A stretch of DNA of 64,000 bases, from positions 15,579,042 through 15,643,041 of the forward strand of contig NC_079481.1 in NCBI RefSeq assembly GCF_026230105.1, written 5' to 3'. The position numbers and the translations under genes were made by a program. The notes below the pieces were generated by a model. That model saw only the letters and a list, made by a program, of their open reading frames with translations. It was not told the origin of the DNA and did not search any database. Source of the stretch: Diorhabda sublineata (Eukaryota > Arthropoda > Insecta > Coleoptera > Chrysomelidae). Within the stretch, counting starts at the first letter, position 1; each line of letters starts with the position of its first letter. Positions 21,335 through 32,275 of this stretch are shown here, in pieces.

Positions 21335-21745
21335 TCAATTTAACTGAGTGGTCGTTCTAGCTCTACTAGAATAGAATGGATCCAAGCAGCAATTTGAAAT
21401 TTTGTGAAGTTTTTTGAGACTTGTCACTAGCTCGTACATAAAGATTCTTGCGACCTCATTGTATTTACTATATGAAGCCAAGAATTCAAGGAACAGAATA
21501 CAAAACTGGAAAAAATCACAAGGGTCTTCACTACTAAAGTAGTACCCTGTACATTGAAGCATATGTGCCCAAATTTTCCTTTTGTCTGTCAACAGCACAG
21601 TCTCAGTTATTTCTGGTGCCAGTTCTAAACGTTTCCTTTTAAGCCAGTTTCCTTCGTATTCTACTGCTGTGTTAAACAGACTCATCAGAAGTTGTTCTGT
21701 TATAGTTGCTACTACCAAGGCGACGTCGTCTTCAAAACCATTTCT
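21335..21745 (-). mobile_element. LINE reverse transcriptase fragment (R1/Jockey-like)
   Basis: After a degenerate ADD-type box (EDDVALVV) the minus strand reads WLKRKRLELAPEITETVLLT, the typical continuation of the fingers/palm of R1- and Jockey-type LINEs. The remaining 80 codons of the frame have no recognisable motif. Confidence 0.65.
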
Positions 21746-24640
21746 TTTCTAAGATCCCATCATACCATATGATTTACAGAGCCCAGTACAGTGGAATTCT
21801 GGGAGTGTTAACGTCATTTGGTTTAACTATTTCCAGTCTATGACGTCTCTTTCGTAAGGTGGAGTAGGTATAATACTAATGAATTGACTCAAGTAATAAG
21901 TAGGACGTTCTCGGCGAGACTGGTCATCGTGAACAGGTTTAAATGTGACACTAATTTATAATGAAACACATTTCTTTACGCTAGACTAATGCTTGACTTT
22001 AGTTAGACACATTATTATCACAAACAACTGGATTAATGACATAGACAGCTTATTATTACAAAAAGGTAAATTAATTACATAATTTACTAAAAATAAATAG
22101 TTGGAAACATTAGATGAAACTCAAGAACTATGAAATTGTAAAACTATGATCAAATACGTTGCTATAATTGAAATAAAACTGGGTAATAATCGTTGATTTA
22201 TGTCAAAGAATCCTGCAGCTGAAAATTTGGGAGTTAAATCCATAGCAAAATTCGCTAAAATCAGAGCATTTGGATCGTTTGTTGAAGCATGTGTGTATAA
22301 GCAGATCTTTATTAATTCCTTTGCTTTTTTTTGGACACCATCGCAAGATAGAATAATGATAATGGAAAATACCTACAAAGAAAATGAATTATTATGAAAA
22401 ATAATAAGATAGTGATTGTATTTGAGTTATTTTCACTTTTTAAGTTATTGAAGGGAACAAAAAAGTTTAACTACAAGATGTCAAAAGTGAATAAACTTTT
22501 GTTGATTTAAATAATTTTATACATGTTCATAATCTATAGCTTAGTTAAGCTTAAAATCGATCGAAACCTCGCAATTTTAAAGACCTTCATAACCCCTTAC
22601 TCAAATAAATTGAAAACTAATGAATTAAAGCGGTAATGGGCTATAGTTATATTCAAATATAATAAATGTTGATTGTTTTACAGCTCACCTGCCCTTATAA
22701 ATAACGCCTCATACAAAGATTATATAAAAAATGTGGTAAAAAACATGATTTTTTTTTATTTTGGATCGTAATAGGAGAATTTTTTTCTTCGAGTATAAGA
22801 AATCTGACCCCTCAATATTTTTAATAATGCAACCACCAAAAACCACTCCTCAGAATGAAAAAAATTACTAAATGGAAGTAGTTATAGAGCTCATTATGTT
22901 CAAACATGTGAAATGATTGTTATGTTTTTACAATGTAAGTGAAATTTCTATTTTTTATATGTAATTTTATTTTCGGTTTTGAGTAGAAAAAATATATATA
23001 ATTTAAATATAACAAACCCATAAGTTTTTAATTTAATTCAACCCCTAAAAAGTATATGAAGATATAAAAAGAAAGAAATTTTAAGCAGCATCACGTAAGA
23101 GCCCCTTCTTCTCTTGAATTTTTCTCTCTAAGAATTGTGACGGAAAAAGCGCACCTTTATTTTCTATTTTTAACTCATATTTTTTTGCATGTATTTATAC
23201 ATACGGGCATCCAGATATATAAATACAAAGGAGACACAACATGTATAAAAGAATAAATACTCCAAAAAGATCAACACTTCGACGTTTCGTGATTTTCCAG
23301 CATTATCTCTAGAAAAATGTATTCGGTTTTTTAATAAATCTCGGCTTCCCTTTAAGCTTTTCCATTCATCCATACATCATTTAGTTTGTAGGGAATTTCA
23401 TAAGCTACAAAACCATGAGAGTTGCAACCCTACGCCCTTTTCTTCAAAGAATTTTGATGTTAAGGGGTAAAAAAGACTCAGTATTGTCAAGTCAATACTT
23501 TAAACGCTTATATCTCGTTTAATTTTCAAGCTACATCAGTTTAAAAAATGCAAAATGTTTAGTAAAATAAAAGCTAAATTTAAGTTATAAAAAAATTCTT
23601 TCGTCGATCCAATAGTTTTTGAGACATTTTGAAAAAATAACGGTTTTTTTTAAATCGAAAAAAAAAAATTCACAATAAACAACTTTTTTCAAAATATATG
23701 TGTTCCAAACCATTCAAACTTTTGAAACGTGTTGTTAGGGCTTGAATAAAGATAATTTTATATGGGCTACGATTAATTTTCCCGCACATGGTATCAAATT
23801 TACCGACATTTTTTTCTTTTTTCAAATTCGAGTTACACAACTTATTTTTGTCATAACTCGCTTAATTTTCATGCTAGACAGTTTTATAAAAGCTCATTTT
23901 AAAGGTCTGAAAAAGTACTTTAGAAATATTTATCACAATTTTTTATGAAAAATTGATCGTTTTACCGTTATTTGACCTCTACATAAATGTATGAAAAAAA
24001 TTGGCTTTCAGTGACTCATAAGTTGCTGAATATTATTTAAGAAATTTAATCAAACTGACTAATTTCTTTTTCAAGCTTCAATTTTGATAAGAATAATTTT
24101 TTTCCAGAAAATGAGTAATTTTCGTGTTTTTCGTGAAAAAATGTTTAAAAACGTGTTTTTCTTAATTTCCAAACGCGAATAAATAAATAGTTAAGTAAAA
24201 AACTTCATTACGAATTTTCCTCATAAAATTCAATTCTCTATCGATTCCCGGTGTTATTTTGAAGTTTTAAATTTCCACCCTCGACTATTGGTGGCATTCA
24301 CCCCTGGCGTAGAAGGATACATTGGCACCAAATCAGATTTGTTATTTGCATCATTTTTGAGCTTCTGTCAAAATTTCAAACTAATCCATGAAGGTCTTTA
24401 AAATTTCGAGGTGATTTGTTTGGTACGTGTTTATTCACACAAAATATCAATTTCTGTGTCTCTTTTGTATTTTGCTCAACATGCCACTGTTGAATTTTCT
24501 TTTTTTATTAGGCTAATTCACCAAAAAGATTTGAAATTTCATACGTAAAATTTATCTGTATTTCACGTGATTGAATCCAGAGGTTTTGTTTACAAAACAA
24601 ATTTATATTTGTCAAAAAATTGTTAATATTTGTAGACTAA
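21746..24640. other. 2.9 kb AT-rich intergenic DNA without recognised features
   Basis: Only short chance reading frames, all under 70 codons. Long T and A runs around 23640-23700. I recognise no transposase, LINE, RNA gene or terminal repeat here, although old repeats may be hidden. Confidence 0.5.
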
Positions 24641-24842
24641 AGCTTATAAAATTAAAATACAAACATGAAATTAACTAAATAATGTTACAAATACAATAAA
24701 ATTACAATATACAGATTGAAACCACAATGAGTAACAAAATTATAGGTGTTAGTAATAGGTGATAATCAGTAAAGTCCATAGCAAAATCAAACCAGTACGC
24801 AGCATGCCCGGAATAAAATATTATTACTAGAATATATATGCC

Positions 24843-25040
24843 TTCAAATTATTACGGAATGTGGGAAAAGATGATATCGAATTAATTTCAATTGGCAAGT
24901 CATTGTGAATTTTTTTGCATTGTATAATATTGAGCTCTCAACTAATTCTGAACATGCAACGTCCTTACTCAAATTGGAGAAGCATGCTTACGAATTAGGC
25001 AAACGGATACAAAGATGAATAAGGAAGGAAGGATTTTTGA
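24843..25040. repeat. Dispersed repeat family, copy 3
   Basis: It shares gggaaaagatgatatcgaa, ttttttgcattgtataatat and acaaacggatacaaagatga with the two copies in intron 1 of GABA transaminase copy A. It adjoins the 3' side of the receptor-like gene. Confidence 0.6.
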
Positions 25041-25341
25041 CACGCCCGAGGAAAAAAGAATTGGATGCCAGACTACTTAGTGTTTTTATGAATATAGAAA
25101 ATTCGAAGTCTACATCACCAGAGAGCATCTTCCAGTCAGTTGTTTGACAACGGTGCTTGAAGTTTTGAAAACTTTTTTCCCAAAAAGATACGGCATAATT
25201 TGCGAGAAGCATGTTTAGTATTAGATTTTATCGAAAATTTTGCTTCATAATCGGAGAGACCTGAATTAAATACAGTACTGCTTGTAGATTCTGGATCATA
25301 CGAAGACCCGACACAGTCTATAGTACTAAAACTGGTTTTAA

Positions 25342-26301
25342 TTATTCTGGTTGGTGCCGTTTTATGCATGACCATACCAAACGACTGACCATATAAAGAA
25401 TTCGACATTTTGTGAAGTCCTGAAAAGGACAATTAAAAAGATCGATCAGTGGGAATGGAATACTTACGTATAACATCGAAATATTGAACATTGATGAAAT
25501 CCAAAAAATATTAAATTGCGCTTCTGAGTTAATAGCATAAATTAAAAATTCTAATGAACTAAGAAATGAGAATATAAAATAAAACAAGCTCAAAGTTCCA
25601 GTTTTTTCATTACCAATTCTTGTGGTTTTATACAAAAGATAAAAAGTCTTCTTAAAATGGATAATGTCTTGTGAATACTGCGAATGAAATAATCTTCCAG
25701 AAAAGGTATGAGGTAATCTATCAGCTACCATCTGGTATTGTGAACGTAAACAGTTGAGATAAGCCGAAATTAATAACACACTGATAGCCATTTTAATGTA
25801 TGTCATAAATTCGAATGAAATGTATACAATGTCACTAAAATTCAAAGTTTTAGCAATGAAAGCACTCAGTAGTCGACCACAAGGTAGAAGAATTAAGCTA
25901 AGAATCTTCAAAATGTAGTACCTTCTATTGAAGTTAATTTTATAAGATATATTCAAGATGGATATATTGGAGAAAATCTTTTTCCAAGTAATACTTTGAT
26001 TCAAAGAAGCAATAAACCAGAGTAAGTGGAAAATTATAATTAGAAATGAACGTAATAAGAAGCTATATGTGGGGAGCTTTTTGAAAACATTTGCAATATT
26101 AATTGTGTAAACAACACGTGGTAGAATGGTGACAAAACTCAGGAGAATTATTATGGAGCAAATAATTCTACCAGTCTCTCTTCTTTCCACAACAAAAGCA
26201 CCAAAATATACTCCTATTTTGAGAAACAAACTTAACATATACATTTGAATAGGAATCAAATTGTAACTAGTTTTAAGTTTGATATAATACTGCCTTAACA
26301 T
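25342..26301 (-). CDS. Gustatory-receptor-like 7TM protein, probably 3'-truncated
   Basis: An open frame of 319 codons from ATG at 26301 with at least five hydrophobic segments separated by basic loops, and no signal peptide. The layout and patches such as LNCLRSQYQMVADRL followed by KTFYLLYKTTRIGNEKTGTL resemble insect gustatory receptors (7tm_7), ligand-gated channels of taste neurons. A 48-bp stretch with GTAAGTAT at 25467 and ttttcag at 25420 looks like a real intron that happens to keep the frame. Spliced, the protein is 303 residues, shorter than the usual 370-450. The C-terminal TYxxxxxQF signature is not found, and a dispersed repeat lies just beyond. Either the last exons are lost, making this a pseudogene, or they are too diverged to see. 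Confidence 0.5.
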   Translation of the reverse strand: MLRQYYIKLKTSYNLIPIQMYMLSLFLKIGVYFGAFVVERRETGRIICSIIILLSFVTILPRVVYTINIANVFKKLPTYSFLLRSFLIIIFHLLWFIASLNQSITWKKIFSNISILNISYKINFNRRYYILKILSLILLPCGRLLSAFIAKTLNFSDIVYISFEFMTYIKMAISVLLISAYLNCLRSQYQMVADRLPHTFSGRLFHSQYSQDIIHFKKTFYLLYKTTRIGNEKTGTLSLFYFIFSFLSSLEFLIYAINSEAQFNIFWISSMFNISMLYVSIPFPLIDLFNCPFQDFTKCRILYMVSRLVWSCIKRHQPE

Positions 26302-26479
26302 GGAATCTGATAATTTTGCTTTGGCGTAATGGATCCAGTAAATGTATTTGTTTTTGATTATTGATTCATATTTTTCATTCGTTAATGTTATGTTCGATAT
26401 ATTTAATGTACGAATATTTGTAATATAGACACCATTAACAAACCTTCACCTTAAACAATATTCATACAGCCTTTTATTA
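26302..26479. other. Upstream of the receptor-like gene
   Basis: Short AT-rich stretch between the receptor start and the 3' end of a LINE. No promoter signal is certain. Confidence 0.3.
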
Positions 26480-27650
26480 AATTTGTTTATTCAATACATT
26501 TATCATTTCTTCATACCAGTATCGGGTTATTACTTAATAATTTTTCCAATCCTCTTTCTCGAATATCCTTCTCGATACCCTCCCTCCAACTTAATATTGG
26601 TTTTCATCTCTTTCTTCTTCCTCGTGGTGTCCAATTTAAAATTTGTTTAGGTATGCGGTCTTCAGGCATTCTTTGGATATGTCCGTACCATCTTAACTGA
26701 TCCACCCTAATGTCTTGTGTAATAGTATGCTGCGCTTTCATGATCTCCCTGATTCTCTCGTTTTTTACGTCTTGAGATTCCTGCCGCGCGTCTTCAATAA
26801 TCCATTTCTGTGGCTTCAAGCATTTTTATTGTTTTTTCTTCGCGGCCAGACCTCGCTATTATATGTTGTTATACTTTTTATTATGCTATTGTATATTCGA
26901 TGTTTTCATTGGATATTTGTTTGTCACTCAATACACTATTTAGCTGTCTTATTACTTGTCTTTCTTGGTTATTTCTTTGTGCGATTGCTTCATTTAATCT
27001 TCCATCATTAGTAATGGGTATGCCAAGTATTTGTTTTTTGTACAACGACTTATTTTCTGTTGTGTTTCTTCAAGTATTAAATTTTGTTGTTCTCCTCCAA
27101 TACACATATACTCCGTTTTACTCAAATTTACTTCCAGACCCCATTTCCTGTATTCCTCCTCTTGTCATATATTCTAAGCCTTCGTAGTCATGTGCCAAGA
27201 TAATTTGGTCGTCTGCAAAATACAGGGTATATAGTGTGGAATCAATTAGTGGAATGCCCATGTTCTTATATTTTCTTTTCCAGTGTGCTAGTGCGTGTTC
27301 TAGATAAATCTTGAAAAGTATGGGCGACAAACAGTATCCTTGTTCTAACCCCTTATTAATGGAGAATCCTTGTGAGACTTTGTTTCCTATTTTTACTTGG
27401 AACCTATTGTTTTCATAAAGCTTTTATACTGCTTTTATTAGGGCCGTAGTCATGTATAATGTTTTCCACTCTTCGGGTAGCGCTTCACCATTTATACACT
27501 TCTGGAAAAGCATTTGCAGATGAGAAAAAAGTTTTTCTGTGCCATTTTTAATTAACTCTGGTGCTATTAGACCCGGATCTGGAGATTTTCGATTTTTTAG
27601 TGGCTGACAAACGTCTTTTATTATGTTCAATAATACTTGGTACGAACCGT
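26480..27650 (-). mobile_element. LINE fragment with RT and C-terminal region
   Basis: In transcription order the minus strand has KSPDPGLIAPELIKNGTEKL, LPEEWKTLYMTTALI, QGYCLSPILFKIYLE, TLYFADDQIILA, and finally QLRWYGHIQRMPEDRIPKQI and TPRGRRKRERD. These are the reverse-transcriptase fingers, GxxLSP box, FADD catalytic box and conserved C-terminus of a LINE. The frame changes several times. The endonuclease part is missing. Confidence 0.8.
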
Positions 27651-27959
27651 GTAACTAGCGCCCTCTATGAGAGTCAGACATAAAAACAAATTCATTAGAT
27701 TTATCAGCTTCAAAATATTCGTACGAATTGTCAATATATTGTTGCCAGTAGTTGTGGCAAAATAGTGAAAAATAATTAATAATAATAAATAAAAAATAAT
27801 AATAAATATATTTTTCCAATTTAGTTGATTAATTGCACAGTTACACGGTTTTTATGCCCCAGCTGAAAGTTGCTATTTTGTTATTCATTTAGGTAGAATT
27901 ATGCGGAAAAAATAATAAAAAAAATCCTATAACGTCTGGTTAAAGAAATATTTATTAAT

Positions 27960-28500
27960 TTGACTAAAATACATATGGTATTAATATCATAAATGACCAA
28001 TTTTTGCTTTCTTTTTATAGCTTTTTGAAATAATTTCTCTTAAAATAGACCAACAGTAATCCCCTAGCATGTTTTCATTCCAAAATCGTTCTTCGAAAAC
28101 ATTTCAATCTTGGTGAAAATGTTTCCCAATTCGTCACTCATACTTCTTAAGTTTTTAGTGAAAAAAATTAGATGTGAGTGCAGAAACTGAAAACATGTTT
28201 ACTCCCTTTACCCCCTTATGAAATTTTATTAATAAATTGGTAACAAACTCTTTTAGTTTGAAAGTTTTGAAAGATTTTTGATAATATTCTTCACCAGCAA
28301 AACGTTTTTTTATTCAACAAAAATTCCAGCTTTAACCTTCACTTCTGACAACTTTGGAAAAAAGTTTCTTAAAAATGTAAATGGTTCAGGTTATTCATTT
28401 AGCTTTCTTACAATTGTTTTCATAAGACCTTGCTTGATGAGTAAAACCGGCAATAATACATTTTTAGGTTCAGCAACAGGTTTACATTCAAGGTTTTGTT
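27960..28500 (-). mobile_element. Fragment of a multicopy arthropod ORF (FHQD...YCW type)
   Basis: The minus strand holds KHFHQD and FWNENMLGDYCWSILREI with broken sequence around them. The pattern FHQD ... YCW is one I associate with an uncharacterised reading frame repeated in many arthropod genomes and thought to ride on transposable elements. No function is claimed. Confidence 0.4.
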
Positions 28501-28528
28501 TCCCAATACAAAACTCTTACTGACCATG

Positions 28529-28573
28529 ATCGTTGAATATAGTGTTCAGATTCTGAACACTATATTCAACGAT
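28529..28573. repeat. Perfect 22-bp inverted repeat with 1-nt spacer
   Basis: atcgttgaatatagtgttca (plus ga) at 28529-28550, one T, then its exact complement at 28552-28573. The right arm is in frame with the hAT transposase remnant that follows, and the left arm is an inverted copy of it. A 45-bp snap-back of this kind fits a fold-back repair event at the truncated end of the element. Confidence 0.9.
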
Positions 28574-29476
28574 TTCTACAAGATATGAGAAATAAACAAT
28601 TTTCTGACTATGAATAAGCCAAAGCCTTATCTGGAGTTCAAAATTACTATCGATATGACACCCGTCGTAAAAAAACCCGAAAACTTCATCCTGACGAGTC
28701 ACGGGAGAATGAAAGAACAGCTGTATCTGGAGAAGAAAATTTTCGAACCAACATTTATTATCCAATTTTAGATACTTTAAGTGTACAATTGAAAGAACGT
28801 GATAGTAGTTATCATAATCTTTACAAAAAATTTTTTTAATAATTTATATGAAATTGATACAAATGAATTAAAAATTCGCGCAGAGGAATTAGTTATTAAA
28901 TATCCTAATGATTTGGAAGAGACTTTCGCATGAACTGCCTGTCAACTCAAAGATTCTCTATTAAACACGAAAGCTATACGTTCGGCGCAAGGAATATACA
29001 ATTTTTTGTATTCTCAAAAGCTTCAAGATGTTTATCCGAATGTAGACATTGCTTTACGTATTTTTTTGAGTATTCCGGCTACGAACTATTCAGGAGAACG
29101 ATCTTTTTCCACCTTGAAAAGAGTAAAAACGTATTTACGTGCAAGTATGGCTCAAGAAAGACTCAATGCTTTGGCACTACTTTCAATTGAAGCTCAACTA
29201 GTTCAAGAAATTAATTACAACGATATAGTTGATAATTTTGCTGAGACGAAAGCCAGAAAGAAGATATTTACAAATTAATTAATACATTATAGTATAAGAA
29301 AATTGACTGTTATTTATGTTGTTAATATTTATTTGTATTGTTTAACAATTTTTTTTACGAAATAAATATTATATCTAAATAATATAAACGGACTCAAAGA
29401 AATAAAATTTCATCCGTTGAAAAAGGACGGCTAATCAGATAGGGCCTAAGGCTGCAAAAAGCTTAATTCGCCACTG
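28552..29476 (+). mobile_element. hAT transposase C-terminal remnant
   Basis: The plus strand reads YIQRFLQDMRNKQFSDYE, then KKTRKLHPDESRENERTAVS, YPILDTLSVQLKERDSSYHN and, at 29006-29278, FLSIPATNYSGERSFSTLKR followed by MAQERLNALALLSI. The last part is the hAT dimerisation domain. The zinc finger and DDE start are missing. The complement of cgccactg at the right end gives CAGTGGCG, a typical hAT terminus, so the element probably ends at 29476. Confidence 0.75.
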
Positions 29477-29805
29477 GTTCAGAATCCGCTCTACTATCCC
29501 ACAGAAAGAAATAACACAGATATTTTGTATATCCACCCGGTAGATCCATAAAGAATCCTACCATGTTAAAATCTCCAATGAACTGCCACTTAAACTCCTC
29601 TATATTTCAAAACTTCTAGGAAAGTTTTTAAACTTTAAAAATTTTCTTTTAGATGTACATAACGAGCGATTTGAAGAAATAGTAGAAGGTATTTTCGTTA
29701 TGTAATAAAACTGCTTTCGAGCTTATCGTTGAGCTATCAATAAATAAAAACCTCTTAAAAACCTGGAAACACAGGACATTTCAATCGCTTCAAACAAACC
29801 TCTAA
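29477..29805. other. Intergenic DNA, nothing recognised
   Basis: No reading frame or repeat is recognised between the hAT end and the MITE. Confidence 0.4.
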
Positions 29806-30116
29806 AGGCTGCTTGACATGATGCAATACAACGTGTAATGCAATGCAAGACGCAATATAACATACAAAATCTCGTACGATTTGCAACATTATCGATTTGG
29901 TGCCATTTTAATTACGTGCCAGTTGCACTTTGTTATCTTCAGCCAGTCACAAAATAGTGAAAAAAATTTGAGGTTAGGAATTTATTTAATTTATTTACAG
30001 AAGTTTTGTTAGGGGCAGCGAGTGGTAAGTTCAATTTTTATCTATGAAATATTTTGACTTTGGTAAAAATTGCATGCAATTTCTTGCACATTGTCTTGCA
30101 CCATGTCAAGCTGCCT
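29806..30116. mobile_element. MITE family 1, copy 1, TAA target duplication
   Basis: The left end is AGGCTGCTTGACATGATGCAA. The right end is the complement of AGGCAGCTTGACATGGTGCA. TAA flanks both sides (29803-29805 and 30117-30119). The copy at 59799-60097 lies in the opposite orientation and also has TAA on both sides. With no coding capacity, inverted ends and a 3-bp TAA duplication, a PIF/Harbinger-type MITE is likely. Confidence 0.8.
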
Positions 30117-31184
30117 TAATGTCGTTAAAAAGTCTATCTTATTTCATTGCTTCAATAGGGAACCCAAAGATCCGCTTTACTTTGCTGATTCAAATTTCTT
30201 ATTAAGTCATTAAAGTTTTCTGAAGTGAGAAAATGAAGTTTTAGTGGTTTCTGTCATACATATTCTGCATGTCCTATATTTTATTTGAACTTTTGTAATT
30301 TTGTAGGGCACTCTGTTACGGGAATTTTTGGGCTATGATAAATTGGAGTTGAAGAGGAAGCAAGATCAGGATATTTGTTGAGTTTTGCTGTTCTGCCCTT
30401 ACGTCTTGTAGTGGAATTAACTAACACAGGATCTAGATTTAATATGTTTTTTTCCTATTCTAAGGGTATTCCGAATAATTTAGGTCCACCGTATGATAAT
30501 GGAAGTTTGACCAAATTAAACACTATTCTAAATGAGTTATAAATAAATGTAAATGGAGGAGAAAACATTAAACGTTATAAGTTACGGCTTCTTTCGAGAT
30601 GTGGAAAGTCACTTTTCGAACTAGTCGTGTTGAAATAAAATAAGAACAAAAATAATTTGCCTTTACTGGCTATTCGATCATAACACCGCATGGGATTCGT
30701 TTTTGTTTACCTTTTGTTTCCCAATTGACTTAAATAGTTCATTTCTACCATACTGGAGTTCATAAATAATAATGCAATGATTAACCCAGAAAAATTCTTA
30801 GTTTATCTCAATAGAAACAGCACAGATGGCTATTGAGAAGTTTGCATGGTACTACATGCCGTCCACGGTGTATAATAGTTTGTAGTAAGATTCAGTGTCA
30901 TAGAGCGTACATGTTATTACTGATACCTTTTACAACGAAAAACATACTTATTTACTTTTTGCATAGCTCCCGTAGACGCTAGCGTCCTCACGTGCAAACC
31001 AACTAGAGACTTATAATTCTTGTAAGCCCCCTGGCAACTTCTTCATAGTGATAACGCCTCAACGGCCATCCGACTGTTCATCCGATTCAGTGATTAGATC
31101 ATACCTATTATCACTACTGATGATTTTACTCGCTTGATTATGCCGGTGTAGAGTGTTCGGATCCTTAATAACATTTTTCTTCAG
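30117..31184. other. 1.1 kb intergenic DNA without a recognised gene
   Basis: Only short frames. I see no domain or repeat end up to the direct repeats at 31185. Confidence 0.4.
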
Positions 31185-31730
31185 TAAACCATCTGTTTGA
31201 AGCTTCTTTGTCGATTTGCAGCTGGTTGAGGTCATGATGATGTCTATCTTGTGACCATTGTTCCAGCTTATTATTATCATCTTCAAATCAGATGTTGGCG
31301 ACACGAGGTTGAGGAATGAATAATCCTAATCTGCTTTGGATGTAATCCGATGTAGGGCTGATGTTTCTGGTTTCCTATGAAAGAAGTCTCTCTACTGCAT
31401 CTTTCCAACTTAATAACATTTTTATTTTAGTTATTGATGTTGATAACTTGATCCTGGATAACCATCATGAATCCTTCGATCTCTGGAAAAAGATTTCTTC
31501 TAGTCAGTCGCCTGTTTGAAGCTTCTTTGTCGGTATGCGCTTTGAGGTCAACTTTGTAGTGCCTCTTGTGACCATTGTTCCAGCTTATTATTATCAACTT
31601 CAAATCAGATTCTGGTGACGCGAGGTTGAGGAATGAATAATTCTTACCCGCTTTAGAAATAATTCGATGTAGGGCTGATGATTTCCTATGAAAGAAATCT
31701 CTCTACTGCTTCTCTCTAACTTGTTGTATT
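31185..31730 (-). repeat. Two direct repeats of about 235 bp in LINE-derived DNA
   Basis: 31185-31420 and 31500-31730 share gtttgaagcttctttgtcg, gtgaccattgttccagctta and gaggttgaggaatgaataa in the same order and orientation, with moderate divergence. They lie just downstream (in minus-strand sense) of a LINE C-terminal fragment and may be its duplicated 3' part. Confidence 0.65.
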
Positions 31731-31915
31731 ACTGCATTGCGCCAGTTCGATATCCCTAACATCTGCAAGTCTTCCTCAAATGCAACTAGCCATCTTCTAT
31801 GTGTAAGCTCTCTTCTTCTTATTTTTGTACATTCTCTTCTTGTTAAGGCTTCTTTCACCCACCTGCTTTCTTTTATCTGGTCAGCAACACCAACTGTTTT
31901 ATTGCCTCTTGCCAA
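31731..31915 (-). mobile_element. LINE C-terminal fragment
   Basis: The minus strand reads WVKEALTRRECTKIRRRELT, then RRWLVAFEEDLQMLGISNWR. The RRW..EEDL..LGI.NWR pattern is the common C-terminal end of several insect LINEs. Only this end is seen. Confidence 0.55.
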
Positions 31916-32212
31916 TCTTTTGTCGATTTATTCAATTTCGTCCTTTTTACTTGTTACCGTCAATCCGAGGTACTCTATCGAATCGGTACTTCTTGTTTTG
32001 CTCTGTTGGGACCAAATAGTAAAAATATTTTTTTTAACAATCTTAGCACATACTTTACCAGGACAGATTGTATAATAGATGGGGTTAAAAAAAGGTTACC
32101 ATCCTATAATTAATTGAAATCAAATTTTTCATTACAACAAAATCGTTAACGAGATAACAATAGTTGTGCCCCTGTTCTCAAAATAAATATATCGAAAAGA
32201 GAAAAAACGGAA

Positions 32213-32218
32213 TTTATT
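32213..32218 (-). promoter_or_regulatory. Polyadenylation signal for GABA transaminase copy B
   Basis: AATAAA on the minus strand lies about 60 nt after the stop codon of copy B (32276-32278). It is the first such hexamer after the stop. No experimental evidence is available. Confidence 0.5.
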
Positions 32219-32275
32219 GGAAAATGTACAGTAGAACTTCACGTTAAAAATTTACAGCGACCTTGCCTTTCGGAT

